From Gammaproteobacteria bacterium (GTDB lineage: Bacteria > Pseudomonadota > Gammaproteobacteria > Steroidobacterales > Steroidobacteraceae): a stretch of 64,000 bases of DNA. The first letter of the stretch is position 1; the number at the start of each line of letters is the position of its first letter. A model generated the notes under the pieces. That model was not told the DNA's origin. It ran no database searches and worked only from the letters and a program-made list of their open reading frames with translations. The DNA lies in the NCBI GenBank assembly GCA_025350055.1, contig JANXYK010000063.1, positions 39,395 through 103,394 of the forward strand. Reading direction: 5' to 3'. The position numbers were made by a program, and so were the translations under genes. Positions 8,471 through 18,015 of this stretch are shown piece by piece.

Positions 8471-9286
8471 TCAGCCTGCGGCCAGCAGCCGCGCCAGTTC
8501 CGATGACAGCGGCTTCATCGACCAGCTCGATTGCGGCATGCCATCGATGCGCACACCGCGCGCTCGCAGGGCCTCGGCGACCACCGGACCGACCACCGCT
8601 ACCTGGGTATTGGCCAGCGCGGCACACACCCTCGCCGCGGGCGCCACGGCGAACAGCCGCTCGATCTGTGCCTTGCTGGTGAAGGCGATGGCATCGACAC
8701 TGGCAGCGTGCAGCTGTTCGAGCAGCGCCAGCACCGCGGCGTCATCAATGGCACTGGCATAAACGTAGGGTGCCACTGTGTGCACCTGCGCGCGCTTGCC
8801 GCGCAGGAAGTCCTGCAATTTCAGATTAGGTTCACTGCCATAGAGCTGCAATCCCACGCGGCGTGCGCTCAGGTCCAGATCGGCAAGGCTCGCGATGACG
8901 CCATCGGTGGTGGGCGCACTCGCCTCGATGGCAGGCGCAAGGCCGAGTTCACGCAATGCGCGCGCGGGCTTCGGGCCGCGGGTGATGGTGCGCACCTGCG
9001 CCAGCCTCTGCAGGAACTGCGCTCGCAGTGAGGGCTGCCAGCGCGCCAGGCAGGCGAGCAGGCGGCGCAGGCCTTCCCCGGTCAGCAAGATCAGATCGTC
9101 GCAGGATCCGTCGCAGAATTGCTGTAACCAGGCCAGTACGGGTTCGGGATCCGGCGCATCGAGGATCGCGACCAGCGGCACTCGCAATACGCGCGCTCCG
9201 CGCCGCTCCAACAGCGCGCTGAACAGGTCCAGTTCACGTGCTTCGGGCACGGCGATCAGGCGATTGTGCAGGGGCTGGTCTGACAT
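8471..9286 (-). CDS. hemD: Uroporphyrinogen-III synthase family protein
   Basis: A 271-residue HemD-fold protein predicted to cyclise hydroxymethylbilane to uroporphyrinogen III in tetrapyrrole synthesis. Visible family features are the N-terminal RLIAVPEARELDLFSALLERRGA, the duplicated alpha/beta halves, VDAIAFTSKAQIERLF and TQVAVVGPVVAEALRARGV. It is not linked to hemC here but is divergent from cysD, 70 bases away. Siroheme, made from the same precursor, is needed by sulfite reductase, so a link with sulfate assimilation is possible but not shown. Confidence 0.82.
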   Translation of the reverse strand: MSDQPLHNRLIAVPEARELDLFSALLERRGARVLRVPLVAILDAPDPEPVLAWLQQFCDGSCDDLILLTGEGLRRLLACLARWQPSLRAQFLQRLAQVRTITRGPKPARALRELGLAPAIEASAPTTDGVIASLADLDLSARRVGLQLYGSEPNLKLQDFLRGKRAQVHTVAPYVYASAIDDAAVLALLEQLHAASVDAIAFTSKAQIERLFAVAPAARVCAALANTQVAVVGPVVAEALRARGVRIDGMPQSSWSMKPLSSELARLLAAG

Positions 9287-9356
9287 GGCGGGCTAGAATA
9301 AGGATATGCCCGGCGCGAGGCTATAAAATCGCAGCCCGGTTGGTGCCAGGGAACCC

Positions 9357-10259
9357 ATGAATCGATTGTCACATCTGGAGCGGCTCGAGGCCGAGAGCAT
9401 CCACATCATGCGCGAGGTCGTGGCCGAGTGCGCGCGCCCGGTGATGCTCTATTCCATCGGCAAGGACAGCTCGGTAATGCTGCACCTGGCGCAGAAGGCC
9501 TTCTATCCGGGTCGCCCGCCGTTTCCGCTGCTGCATGTGGATACCACCTGGAAGTTCCGCGAGATGATCGCCTTCCGCGACGCCACCGCGCGGCGCGTGG
9601 GCATGGACCTGATCGTGCACGTGAACCCCGAAGGCGTGGCGATGGGCATCAACCCCTTCGTGCACGGCTCGGCGGTGCACACCGACATCATGAAGACCCA
9701 GGGCCTGAAGCAGGCGCTCGATCGCTATGGCTTCGATGCCGCCTTTGGCGGCGCGCGCCGCGATGAGGAGAAGTCGCGCGCCAAGGAGCGGGTGTTTTCA
9801 CTGCGCTCGGCCCAGCACCGTTGGGACCCGAAGCGCCAGCGTCCGGAGCTCTGGCGCCTGTACAACGCACGCCACAACCCCGGCGAGAGTCTGCGCGTGT
9901 TTCCGCTCTCCAACTGGACCGAGCTGGATATCTGGCAATACATCTACCAGCAGGAGATTCCGCTCGTGCCGCTGTACTACGCGGCCGAGCGCCCGATCGT
10001 CGAGCGCGACGGCGCGCTGATCATGGTGGACGATGCACGCCTGCCGCTGCAACCGGGCGAGCAGCCGCGCCTACGCAAGGTGCGCTTCCGCACGCTGGGT
10101 TGTTACCCGCTGACGGGCGCGATCGAGAGCGAAGCCGCGACCCTGCCGCAGATCATCGAGGAAATGCTGGTGGCCACCACCTCCGAGCGCCAGGGCCGCG
10201 TGATCGATCGCGACGCCGGCGCCTCGATGGAGCGCAAGAAGCAGGAAGGCTATTTCTGA
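9357..10259 (+). CDS. cysD: Sulfate adenylyltransferase subunit 2
   Basis: The catalytic subunit of ATP sulfurylase, which makes adenosine 5'-phosphosulfate from sulfate and ATP with the CysN GTPase. The 300-residue protein has the PP-loop [20 protein letters not shown] near residue 32, the [19 protein letters not shown] block near 132-150, and the C-terminal [13 protein letters not shown] and [21 protein letters not shown] region. The length matches E. coli CysD (302). A TATAAA box at 9322-9327 may be its -10. The stop overlaps the cysNC start (TGATG). Confidence 0.97.
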   Translation: MNRLSHLERLEAESIHIMREVVAECARPVMLYSIGKDSSVMLHLAQKAFYPGRPPFPLLHVDTTWKFREMIAFRDATARRVGMDLIVHVNPEGVAMGINPFVHGSAVHTDIMKTQGLKQALDRYGFDAAFGGARRDEEKSRAKERVFSLRSAQHRWDPKRQRPELWRLYNARHNPGESLRVFPLSNWTELDIWQYIYQQEIPLVPLYYAAERPIVERDGALIMVDDARLPLQPGEQPRLRKVRFRTLGCYPLTGAIESEAATLPQIIEEMLVATTSERQGRVIDRDAGASMERKKQEGYF

Positions 10260-12190
10260 TGAGCCCTGCAGACACCGCAGCGCAGCCCACGACGAAGACG
10301 CTGGATGCCTATCTGGCGGCACAGAATCGCAAGGAACTGCTGCGCTTCATCACCTGCGGCAGCGTGGACGATGGCAAGAGCACGCTGATCGGCCGCCTGC
10401 TGTACGAGGCGCGCGCACTGTTCGAGGATCAGCTCAGTGCCCTGGAGAGCGATTCGAAGCGCGTCGGCACTCAGAACGGCGAGCTCGACTTCGCTCTGCT
10501 GGTGGATGGGCTGAGCGCCGAACGCGAGCAGGGCATCACGATCGATGTGGCCTATCGCTTCTTCGCCACCGAGCGGCGCAAGTACATCGTCGCCGATACG
10601 CCGGGGCACGAGCAGTACACGCGCAACATGGTGACCGGCGCCTCAACAGCCGAGCTCGCGATCATCCTGATCGATGCGCGCAAGGGCGTGCTCACCCAGA
10701 CCCGGCGCCACAGCTACCTGGTCTCGCTCCTGGGCATACGCCGCGTGGTGCTGGCGATCAACAAGATGGATCTGGTCGACTACTCGCAGAAGCGTTGCGC
10801 AGCCATCGAGGCCGAGTACCGGCAATTCGCCGCACAGATCGGCCTCAATGAGATCACCTGCATACCCCTCTCGGCCTTGCGTGGCAACAACGTCATCAAG
10901 GCCGGCGAAGCGATGCCCTGGTATCGCGGGCCTTCACTGCTCGAGTACCTCGACTCCGTTCCGCTGGATGGCGCAACGACCGAAGCGCCGTTCCGGATGG
11001 CGGTGCAGTGGGTCAGCCGGCCCAACCAGGAATTTCGCGGCTTCGCCGGCCTGATCACGGGCGGCAGCGTGCGACCCGGCGATGAGGTGGTGGCGCTGCC
11101 TTCGGGCAGGCGCAGCACGGTCAAGCGCATCGTCACGGCCGATGGCGATCTCGGGCAGGCGCAGCGCGGACAGTCGGTCACGCTGACGCTCACGGATGAG
11201 ATCGACATCAGTCGCGGTGACCTGCTCGCGGCCGCTGCAGCGCCAGCAGGTGTGGCCGACCAGTTCGAGGCCACCGTGGTCTGGATGAGCGATGAGCCGC
11301 TGCTCACCGGCCGACCCTACCTGCTCAAGTGCGGTACCGCGACGGTCTCGGCCTCGCTGGTGCGGCTGCACCATCGCGTGGACGTCAACACGCTCGAGCA
11401 GCAGCCGGCCAACGAGCTCAAGCTCAATGAGATCGGCGTCGGCCAACTGAGCCTGGATCAGCCGCTGGCTTTTGATCGCTACGAGAGCAATCGCGATACC
11501 GGCGGCTTCATCCTGATGGATCGCCTGAACAACAGTACGGTAGGCGCGGGGCTGCTGCACAAGGGCTTGCAGCGCAGCGAGAACGTGCAATGGCAGGCGC
11601 TGGATGTCAACAAAGACAACCGCGCCGCGCAGAAAGGACAGCGGGCCTGTGTGTTGTGGTTCACGGGTCTCTCCGGCGCCGGCAAGTCGACCATCGCCAA
11701 CCTGGTGGAGAAGCAGCTGTACGCGCTGGGCCGCCACACCTATCTGCTCGATGGCGACAACGTGCGCCACGGCCTGAACTGCGATCTGGGGTTCACCAAC
11801 GCCGATCGCGTGGAGAACATCCGCCGCGTGGGTGAGGTGGCAAGGCTCATGGCCGATGCCGGCCTGATCGTGCTGGTGTCCTTCATCTCGCCGTTCCGCA
11901 GCGAGCGAGAGATGGCGCGCTCGTTAATGCCGCCGGGTGAGTTCATCGAGATCCATATCGATACCAGCCTGGCGGAAGCCGAGCAGCGCGACCCAAAAGG
12001 CCTATACCGCAAGGCGCGCGCCGGGCAGTTGCGCAACTTCACGGGCATCGATTCCCCGTACGAGGCGCCGGAGAATCCCGAGATCCACATCCGTACTGCG
12101 AATGTGCCCGCGGCCGAGGCGGCCGACCAGATCGTGGCCGCGCTGCGCAACGCCGGCATGATCGATCGCGACTGGGTTTTCCTGCCTTAG
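10259..12190 (+). CDS. cysNC: Sulfate adenylyltransferase subunit 1 / APS kinase fusion
   Basis: A 643-residue bifunctional protein. Residues 1 to about 440 are the CysN GTPase, with the P-loop [12 protein letters not shown] near 30, [17 protein letters not shown] near 105 and NKMD near 164, that drives APS formation with CysD. Residues from about 460 are CysC APS kinase, with Walker [20 protein letters not shown], and [11 protein letters not shown], whose serine is the family's phospho-enzyme site. Together CysD and this protein convert sulfate to PAPS. The ATG at 10259 overlaps the cysD stop. CysN-CysC fusion is common in proteobacteria such as Xanthomonas and Pseudomonas. Confidence 0.97.
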   Translation: MSPADTAAQPTTKTLDAYLAAQNRKELLRFITCGSVDDGKSTLIGRLLYEARALFEDQLSALESDSKRVGTQNGELDFALLVDGLSAEREQGITIDVAYRFFATERRKYIVADTPGHEQYTRNMVTGASTAELAIILIDARKGVLTQTRRHSYLVSLLGIRRVVLAINKMDLVDYSQKRCAAIEAEYRQFAAQIGLNEITCIPLSALRGNNVIKAGEAMPWYRGPSLLEYLDSVPLDGATTEAPFRMAVQWVSRPNQEFRGFAGLITGGSVRPGDEVVALPSGRRSTVKRIVTADGDLGQAQRGQSVTLTLTDEIDISRGDLLAAAAAPAGVADQFEATVVWMSDEPLLTGRPYLLKCGTATVSASLVRLHHRVDVNTLEQQPANELKLNEIGVGQLSLDQPLAFDRYESNRDTGGFILMDRLNNSTVGAGLLHKGLQRSENVQWQALDVNKDNRAAQKGQRACVLWFTGLSGAGKSTIANLVEKQLYALGRHTYLLDGDNVRHGLNCDLGFTNADRVENIRRVGEVARLMADAGLIVLVSFISPFRSEREMARSLMPPGEFIEIHIDTSLAEAEQRDPKGLYRKARAGQLRNFTGIDSPYEAPENPEIHIRTANVPAAEAADQIVAALRNAGMIDRDWVFLP

Positions 12191-12199
12191 GTCACCACC

Positions 12200-13075
12200 A
12201 TGATTCCCACCTGCAAGGCGCCCGATCCCGACACGCGTCGCCCTCGTTTCCAGCCGCCGCCGAACGCCTGCGATGCGCACTGCCATATCTTTGGACCCGG
12301 CGATCGCTATCCCTACGCGGCCGATCGCAGCTACACGCCGCCGGATGCGCCGCTGGCTCACTTGCAGGCGCTGCAACGCACGCTGGGGCTGTCGCGCGCG
12401 GTGCTGGTGAATGCCAGTTGCCACGGCGCCGACAACAGCGTGATCGTCGATGCGATTGCCGGCAGCGGAGGCCGCTATCGCGGTGTGGCCAATGTGGACG
12501 GCAGTTTCTCGGCCGACGACTACCGTCGACTACACGAGCAGGGTTTTCGCGGCGTGCGCTTCAACTTCGTGCGGCACTTGGGCGGCGTGCCCGATATGGA
12601 CGAACTGCGTCGTGTGCTCGGGCACATCGAGCCGCTGGGCTGGCATGTGGACCTGCACTTCGATGCCCAGGATCTGCCGCAATACGACACGATGCTGAGC
12701 GCACTGCCGGTGCCATTCATCATCGATCACATGGGTCGCGTGCCCACCAGCCAGGGCCTGCAGCAGGCACCGTTCCAGGTGCTGCTGGCCCTGCACCGGC
12801 GTAACCGCAACTGCTGGGTGAAGATCAGCGGCGCGGAGCGCATCGCCAGCGAAGGGCCGCCCTTCACCAGCGCAGTGCCCTTTGCGCAGGCACTGGTCGA
12901 GGCCGGTGCGGACCGGATCCTGTGGGGCACCGACTGGCCGCATCCAAACATTGCCCGGCACATGCCCAATGACGGCGACCTGGTGGATCTGTTGCCCTTG
13001 ATGTTGCCCGATGAGGCCACCCGGCGAATGGTGCTGGTGGATAATCCGCATCGTCTGTACCAGTTCAGGTCTTAA
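12200..13075 (+). CDS. ligI: 2-pyrone-4,6-dicarboxylate lactonase (LigI type)
   Basis: An amidohydrolase-superfamily enzyme that opens 2-pyrone-4,6-dicarboxylate in the protocatechuate 4,5-cleavage pathway. The 291-residue protein has the LigI signatures DAHCHIFGPGDRYPYAADRS near residue 26, VRFNFVRHLGG near 117, IDHMGR near 175, and the active-site Asp in WGTDWPHPN near 247. It lies 9 bases after cysNC and 14 bases before ligC, so it may be transcribed with either. The pathway neighbours make the LigI call firm. Confidence 0.93.
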   Translation: MIPTCKAPDPDTRRPRFQPPPNACDAHCHIFGPGDRYPYAADRSYTPPDAPLAHLQALQRTLGLSRAVLVNASCHGADNSVIVDAIAGSGGRYRGVANVDGSFSADDYRRLHEQGFRGVRFNFVRHLGGVPDMDELRRVLGHIEPLGWHVDLHFDAQDLPQYDTMLSALPVPFIIDHMGRVPTSQGLQQAPFQVLLALHRRNRNCWVKISGAERIASEGPPFTSAVPFAQALVEAGADRILWGTDWPHPNIARHMPNDGDLVDLLPLMLPDEATRRMVLVDNPHRLYQFRS

Positions 13076-13089
13076 GGACACGAGCGCAC

Positions 13090-14037
13090 ATGAAGATCTG
13101 CATGGCAGGGCAAGGGGCTTTCGGCATCAAGCACCTCGAGGCGATCCGCCAGATTCCGGGCATCGAAGTGGTCAGCCTCGCGGGTGGCAGCGCCGACTCG
13201 ACGCGCGAAGTGGCGGAGAAGTTTGCCATTGCGCACTGGTCCCTTGATCTGGCCGAGTGCCTCACGCAGCCGGGCGTCAGCGCCGTGATCCTGACCACGC
13301 CGACCCAGATGCATGCCCAGCAGGCGATCCAGTGCATGCGCGCCGGCAAGCACGTGATGATCGAGATCCCGATGGCCGACAGCCTGAAGGATTCCGAGGA
13401 GATCGTGCGGGTGCAGCGCGAGACCGGACTCATTGCGATGGCCGGCCATACGCGCCGCTTCAATCCCAGCCACCAGTGGGTGCACGCGCGCATCAAGGCC
13501 GGCGAGCTGAAGGTGCTGCAGATGGATGTGCAGACCTATTTCTTCCGCCGCACCAATACGAACGCGCTCGGCAAGCCCCGTAGCTGGACTGACCATCTGC
13601 TTTGGCACCACGCCTGCCACACCGTCGACCTGTTCCAGTACCAGACCGGGCAGGTGGCCAGCAAAGTGCAGGCGCTGCAGGGTCCGATCCATCCGACACT
13701 CGGTATTGCGATGGACATGAGCATCGGGCTCGCCGTGCCCTCGGGCGCGATCTGCACGCTGTCGCTGTCATTCAACAATGACGGGCCGCTGGGCACCTTC
13801 TTCCGCTACATCTGCGACCACGGCACCTACCTCTGCCGTTACGACGATCTGTTCGACGGCAAGAACAATCAAATCGATGTGTCGAAGGTGGCAGTGTCGA
13901 TGAACGGCATCGAGCTGCAGGACCGGGAATTCTTTGCGGCGATTGCCGGGCAGCGCGAACCCAACGCCAGCGTTGCGCAGGCGCTCGAGGCCATGCGCAC
14001 GCTCGACCGCCTCGAGCAGTGCCTGAACAAAGCCTGA
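13090..14037 (+). CDS. ligC: 4-carboxy-2-hydroxymuconate-6-semialdehyde dehydrogenase
   Basis: A Gfo/Idh-type NADP-dependent dehydrogenase that oxidises the product of protocatechuate 4,5-dioxygenase to 2-pyrone-4,6-dicarboxylate. The 315-residue protein has an N-terminal Rossmann motif (MKICMAGQGAFGIKHLEA), MIEIPMADSLKDSEEI in place of the usual EKP lysine motif, and the substrate-site block RSWTDHLLWHHACHTVDLFQ, all as in LigC. It immediately precedes its pathway partner ligB-ligA (convergent) and follows ligI, whose substrate it makes. Confidence 0.92.
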   Translation: MKICMAGQGAFGIKHLEAIRQIPGIEVVSLAGGSADSTREVAEKFAIAHWSLDLAECLTQPGVSAVILTTPTQMHAQQAIQCMRAGKHVMIEIPMADSLKDSEEIVRVQRETGLIAMAGHTRRFNPSHQWVHARIKAGELKVLQMDVQTYFFRRTNTNALGKPRSWTDHLLWHHACHTVDLFQYQTGQVASKVQALQGPIHPTLGIAMDMSIGLAVPSGAICTLSLSFNNDGPLGTFFRYICDHGTYLCRYDDLFDGKNNQIDVSKVAVSMNGIELQDREFFAAIAGQREPNASVAQALEAMRTLDRLEQCLNKA

Positions 14038-14082
14038 GCCCGCCTTAGCACGGCCCGGGCCGGCGCGGCCCGCCGTGGGCCG

Positions 14083-14940
14083 CTACTGACGCAGCGGTTC
14101 GAGCACCTGCACGGCCGAGGCCGTGTTCGAAATCGGTATGTGGTAGTTGCGGTACACCTGCCGGGCCGTGCCCGCCATCGCGCCGCGCGCCGCCATCCAG
14201 TTGAGGATCTCTACGCCCTGCGTCCGGGCCAGCGACACCAGGTCGTGAACGCTGTAGTGCTGCAGGGCCTCCGGATCGGCAATCAGCGTATTCAGGCACT
14301 GCTGGTCGAATTCGCGGTTGATGAAACCGGCGCGTGCGCCATCGAGCTGGTGCGAGAGGCCACCCGTGCCCATCACCACCACCCGTGATTTCTCCGGCCA
14401 TGCGGCCAGTGCGCGCCCCACGGAGCGCCCGAGTGCCAGGCAGCGCTTCATCGTCGGCAGCGGGTGCTGCACGGTATTGATGCAGATCGGCACCACCCGG
14501 ATCGGATAGACCATGCGTCCGGGGTACAGCAGTGCCAGCGGAATCGAGAAGGCGTGATCGACGTTCATCTCCTGGCAAGTCACCGGGTCGAACTCGTCTG
14601 CCACCAGCTGCTCGATGATGTGCCAAGACAGCTCAGGATGCCCCTGGAAGGCGCCCAGGCTCGGAATGCCCCAGCCCTCGTCGGTGTTCAGGTACTGCGG
14701 GGCCGCGCCGACCGCGAAGGTCAGCATCTTGTCGAGGAAGAACTTCAGGCCATGATCGTTATAAAACATAACGATCGTGTCGGGCGCGACCTTGTCCAGC
14801 CAGCTGCGCACCGGCGGGTAGCCGTCGAAGAAGGGTTTCCAGTAGGCGTCCTGCTGCAGGTTCTGGGCGATGGCCTTGCCGATCGCCGGTACGTGCGAGG
14901 TGCCGATGAAGCCGACTATCTGTGCCGTGGTTGCGCTCAC
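14083..14940 (-). CDS. ligB: Protocatechuate 4,5-dioxygenase beta subunit
   Basis: The catalytic subunit of an extradiol ring-cleavage dioxygenase with a non-haem Fe(II). The 285-residue product begins VSATTAQIVGFIGTSHVPAI, with the first iron-ligand His in GTSHVP, then FYNDHGLKFFLD, VDHAFSIPLALL, and the catalytic His in MGTGGLSHQLDG. The GTG start at 14940 overlaps the stop of ligA (GTGA), the normal translational coupling. Because ligA upstream is frameshifted, the same frame is also open back to 15261 and would read as a 392-residue chimera. LigB itself looks intact. Confidence 0.9.
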   Translation of the reverse strand: MSATTAQIVGFIGTSHVPAIGKAIAQNLQQDAYWKPFFDGYPPVRSWLDKVAPDTIVMFYNDHGLKFFLDKMLTFAVGAAPQYLNTDEGWGIPSLGAFQGHPELSWHIIEQLVADEFDPVTCQEMNVDHAFSIPLALLYPGRMVYPIRVVPICINTVQHPLPTMKRCLALGRSVGRALAAWPEKSRVVVMGTGGLSHQLDGARAGFINREFDQQCLNTLIADPEALQHYSVHDLVSLARTQGVEILNWMAARGAMAGTARQVYRNYHIPISNTASAVQVLEPLRQ

Positions 14941-15261
14941 TTGCCCGCTCGCAGCAGTTTTGCCTTGAAGGCATCCAGGCTCATGCCGGTCTGTTGTGCG
15001 CCGACATCCTGCACATTCAGGCCGAAAATGCCCGCCAGCTTGGCGAGGTAGTAGATGTTGCCGCCGGCGACGATCATCGCCAGCACGTTGCGCTTCGGTC
15101 AGTTGGTAGCGCCGGCAGTAGCCGGGCTCGTCGGCCAGGAACGCGGCGCGGTTCTCGGCGTTGTTGAACGAGTAGCACATGCGGTTGAGTGCATAGCCCT
15201 TCATGGCTTCGTGGCCATTGAACAGAGTGGTGCCGGGAATATCCTGGATGCTGGCGTTCAT
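14937..15261 (-). pseudogene. ligA: Protocatechuate 4,5-dioxygenase alpha subunit, frameshifted
   Basis: The small LigA subunit closes the active site of LigB. Residues 1-59 read as normal LigA (DIPGTTLFNG, GYALNRMCYSFNNAENRAAF, RRYQLTEAQR), then the frame is lost near 15085-15092. The correct continuation, AMIVAGGNIYYLAKLAGIFG and on to LLRAGK and a stop at 14937-14939, lies in another frame. Compared with my memory of the family, about seven residues around the conserved RDW are missing, consistent with a deletion of about 20 bases rather than a single-base error. The window holds no second copy. Confidence 0.85.
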
Positions 15262-15324
15262 GCTGGTGACCCTCCGGGTGCAATCTGCTCGCGGATGAAG
15301 GCCATGGCGATACGCAGTTTCCGC

Positions 15325-15342
15325 AATCTATCGGTTAAGATT
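15325..15342. promoter_or_regulatory. Inverted repeat between ligA and ligJ
   Basis: AATCT-N8-AGATT (15325-15329 and 15338-15342) sits in the 124-base gap between the divergent ligBA and ligJ starts. Its size and symmetry resemble a LysR-type operator, but the spacing is not the exact T-N11-A form, and no regulator gene lies nearby. Low-confidence operator candidate. Confidence 0.3.
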
Positions 15343-15385
15343 CCCGCAACCACATCGGCTCGGGTAGCGCAGGGCGGCCAAGCAC

Positions 15386-16414
15386 ATGATCATCGATTGC
15401 CACGGACATTACACGACCGCGCCCGCGGCGCTGCAGCTGTTCCGCGACGCGCAGCTGGCCGCCTTCAAGAGTGGCGGCGCAGGCAGCGCAGGCCCGATTG
15501 AGATCAGCGACGATCAGATCCGTGCCAGCCTTGAGAATGCGCAGCTCAAATTGCAGCGCGAACGGGGCACCGACCTGACGGTATTTTCGCCGCGTGCCTC
15601 GGCGATGGGTCATCACCTGGGCGATGAGCGCATCAGCCAGGGCTGGACGCGCCAGTGCAACGATCTGATCGCGCGCGTGGTCGGCCTGTATCCCGACAAT
15701 TTCATCGGCGTGTGCCAGTTGCCGCAGTCACCTGGCGTACCGGCGGCCAACAGCGCCGCTGAACTGGAACGCTGCGTGCGCGAGCTCGGCTTCGTGGGTT
15801 GCAACCTCAATCCCGACCCCTCGGGCGGCCACTGGACCAGCCCGCCGCTGACCGATCGTCACTGGTATCCGCTGTACGAGAAGCTGGTGGAATTCGACGT
15901 GCCGGCCATGGTGCATGTGAGTGCCAGCTGCAACGCGAACTTCCACGCCACCGGTGCCCATTACATCAATGCCGATACCACGGCCTTCATGCAGTTCATC
16001 ACCAGCGACCTGTTCAAGGATTTTCCGACCCTGCGCATGATCATTCCGCATGGCGGCGGGGCGGTGCCCTATCATTACGGGCGCTATCGCGGGCTGGCGC
16101 AGGACCTGAAGCGCCCGCCGCTGCAGGAGTCGGTGCTGCGCAACGTCTATTTCGACACCTGCGTGTATCACCAGGCCGGCATCGACCTGCTGGCGCGGGT
16201 GATTCCGATCGAGAACATCCTGTTCGGCTCCGAGATGGTCGGCGCGGTGCGCGGCATCGATCCGACCACCGGGCACTACTACGATGACACCCGGCGCTAC
16301 GTCGATGCGCTGGCGATCAGTGACGCCGATCGTCAACGGATCTACAGCGGCAATGCGCGTCGCGTGTTTCCGCGGCTGGATGCGCGGCTGAAATCGCGCG
16401 GTGTGACGCCGTGA
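15386..16414 (+). CDS. ligJ: 4-oxalomesaconate hydratase (amidohydrolase, LigJ type)
   Basis: Adds water to 4-oxalomesaconate (the keto/enol acid from LigI) to give 4-carboxy-4-hydroxy-2-oxoadipate. The 342-residue protein has the amidohydrolase metal motif DCHGHYTTAP at residues 4-13, LTVFSPRASAMGHHLG, LGFVGCNLNPDPSGG, IIPHGGGAVPYHYGRYRG and ENILFGSEMVGAVRGID, which are typical of LigJ/OMA hydratases. It is divergent from ligBA and its stop overlaps the start of the copper chaperone gene (GTGA). Confidence 0.92.
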   Translation: MIIDCHGHYTTAPAALQLFRDAQLAAFKSGGAGSAGPIEISDDQIRASLENAQLKLQRERGTDLTVFSPRASAMGHHLGDERISQGWTRQCNDLIARVVGLYPDNFIGVCQLPQSPGVPAANSAAELERCVRELGFVGCNLNPDPSGGHWTSPPLTDRHWYPLYEKLVEFDVPAMVHVSASCNANFHATGAHYINADTTAFMQFITSDLFKDFPTLRMIIPHGGGAVPYHYGRYRGLAQDLKRPPLQESVLRNVYFDTCVYHQAGIDLLARVIPIENILFGSEMVGAVRGIDPTTGHYYDDTRRYVDALAISDADRQRIYSGNARRVFPRLDARLKSRGVTP

Positions 16415-16896
16415 GCGCCGTGAGCGCGGTGCGCGCGGTGCTGCTGGCGATGATAGCAGCGCTGACCACGCTCGCGGCGCTACCGGCAGCCGCTGGGGCA
16501 ACCGCTGACCTGCGCGTGCTGGCGGCGCACGCGCCGGCCACGCCAGCAGCGGCCACCACTGCCGCGGCTTACATCACCGTGCACAATGTCGGCGCCACCA
16601 GCGATCAGTTGTTGCGGGTCACTACGCCGGTCGCTGCAGAAGTGCAATTGCATCGCTCGCAGCTCGATGGCGCGGTTGTGCGGATGCGTCCCGTGGCCTC
16701 GCTCGAGGTGCCGATCGGTGGCAGCATCGAAATGAGCGCAGGCGGTACCCACCTGATGTTGATCGGGCTGAAACGGCCGCTGAAGGCGGGCGAGCAGTTT
16801 CCACTGCGCCTGGAGTTTGCACGCGCAGGCGTGCTCGAGGCCGCGGTGAAGGTGCTGCCCGCGGGCGGCGCGCAGCGGGGAGCAACGCAGCCCTAG
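16411..16896 (+). CDS. PCu(A)C-type periplasmic copper chaperone
   Basis: A 161-residue exported protein predicted to bind Cu(I) and deliver it to cytochrome oxidase or other cuproenzymes. A signal peptide (residues about 1-30) is followed by the PCu(A)C pattern: AAYITVHNVG, His in EVQLHRSQ, Met in VVRMRPV, and HLM in GGTHLMLIGLKRPL. The GTG at 16411 overlaps the ligJ stop; an ATG at 16450 would give a shorter signal peptide. Its link to aromatic degradation is positional only. It converges on galD with a 4-base overlap. Confidence 0.85.
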   Translation: MSAVSAVRAVLLAMIAALTTLAALPAAAGATADLRVLAAHAPATPAAATTAAAYITVHNVGATSDQLLRVTTPVAAEVQLHRSQLDGAVVRMRPVASLEVPIGGSIEMSAGGTHLMLIGLKRPLKAGEQFPLRLEFARAGVLEAAVKVLPAGGAQRGATQP

Positions 16897-18002
16897 ATGC
16901 CGGGGCCTTGCCAGAGCGCGGACGGCACCATCACGTTGCCTTCCATCAATACGCGCGCGGTGCGCAGTATTCCCGAGCGGCCGACCCGAAAATCCGCAGC
17001 GCTGCTGCCTGAAACATCGAGCGTGACCGTGAATTCGCCGCTCGGGTGTTCCACCGAGAGCACCAGCGGCGAGCCTGATGGCACTCGCGCAATGCCGGCG
17101 GTGACCGAGCCGGGCAGAGCGCAGGCGGTGGCCACGCTCACTGCCCCCAGCACGCCGATTGCGGCATGGCAGCGATGCGGAATGAAGGTGCGCGTGCACA
17201 CGTCGCCGCCGTCGCGCGGCGCGGCAATCAGCGTCATCTTCGGCACCACGCGCGCACTGACATCGCCCAGGCCCATCAGCACACCGGCTTCCAGGCGCAG
17301 CGCCTCGAGCCGCGTCTTGAACGCGCGATCCGCATCGAGTTCCGCTGGGCTCTCGTAACCGGTCTTGCCCATGGAAGCAGCCGGAATCACCACCACCGGC
17401 ATGCCGTTGTCGATGCAGGTGACTTCGATGCCGGTGGCAACATCGTGTGCCCGGCCGGTGGGCAGCAGGCCCTTGCATACGGAGCCGGCAGTGTCGAGAA
17501 AGTCGATCGCGATCGGCGCCGCCGTACCTGGCACACCGGCTATCGCCGTTGCTCCGTCGTAACGCACCTGACCGCCCGGCGTCTGTATCTGCGCGACGGC
17601 AAGGTTGCCGGTGTTCACCATGTGTATGGATACGGGCGTCAACGGATCGCGCGCCCTCACCAGTCCACGCTCGATCGCAAAGGGACCGACCGCCGCCAGC
17701 ATGTTGCCGCAATTCGGGCTCACATCGACCTGCGGCTTGTCGATCAGTACCTGGGCGAACAGGTAGTCAATGTGGGTGCCAGACCTGGTCGAGGGGCTGA
17801 CGATCGCGACCTTGCTGGTCAGAGGTTCGGCGCCGCCCACGCCATCGATCTGCCGTGGATCAGGCGAGCCCATGATCGCCAGCAGCACGCGATCGCGCAG
17901 CGCGGTGTCGGATGGCAGATCGCTGGCCAGCAGCAGCGCGCCCTTGGAGGTGCCGCCGCGCATCAGCATGCAGGGCACAGGCGTCTGGCGCATGGCGCTC
18001 AC
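16893..18002 (-). CDS. galD: 4-oxalomesaconate tautomerase (PrpF family)
   Basis: Interconverts keto/enol or double-bond isomers of oxalomesaconate (GalD in Pseudomonas, LigU in Sphingobium). The 369-residue PrpF-fold protein has MLMRGGTSKGALLLASDLP, GGAEPLTSKVAIV and SPNCGNMLAAVGPFAIE. Lys64 and Cys98 sit where I recall the catalytic Lys/Cys pair of LigU. Later motifs include VPGTAAPIAIDF and MGKTGYESPAELDAD. It lies 13 bases after the ligK stop on the same strand, giving a ligK-galD operon. Confidence 0.9.
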   Translation of the reverse strand: MSAMRQTPVPCMLMRGGTSKGALLLASDLPSDTALRDRVLLAIMGSPDPRQIDGVGGAEPLTSKVAIVSPSTRSGTHIDYLFAQVLIDKPQVDVSPNCGNMLAAVGPFAIERGLVRARDPLTPVSIHMVNTGNLAVAQIQTPGGQVRYDGATAIAGVPGTAAPIAIDFLDTAGSVCKGLLPTGRAHDVATGIEVTCIDNGMPVVVIPAASMGKTGYESPAELDADRAFKTRLEALRLEAGVLMGLGDVSARVVPKMTLIAAPRDGGDVCTRTFIPHRCHAAIGVLGAVSVATACALPGSVTAGIARVPSGSPLVLSVEHPSGEFTVTLDVSGSSAADFRVGRSGILRTARVLMEGNVMVPSALWQGPGI

Positions 18003-18015
18003 CGCCGGCAGAGCC

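Noticed and set aside
14083..15261. A natural single-chain LigAB fusion
   Set aside because: The middle 48 codons are out of frame relative to LigA, and LigA's own stop overlaps a normal LigB start; the fusion is a by-product of the lesion.
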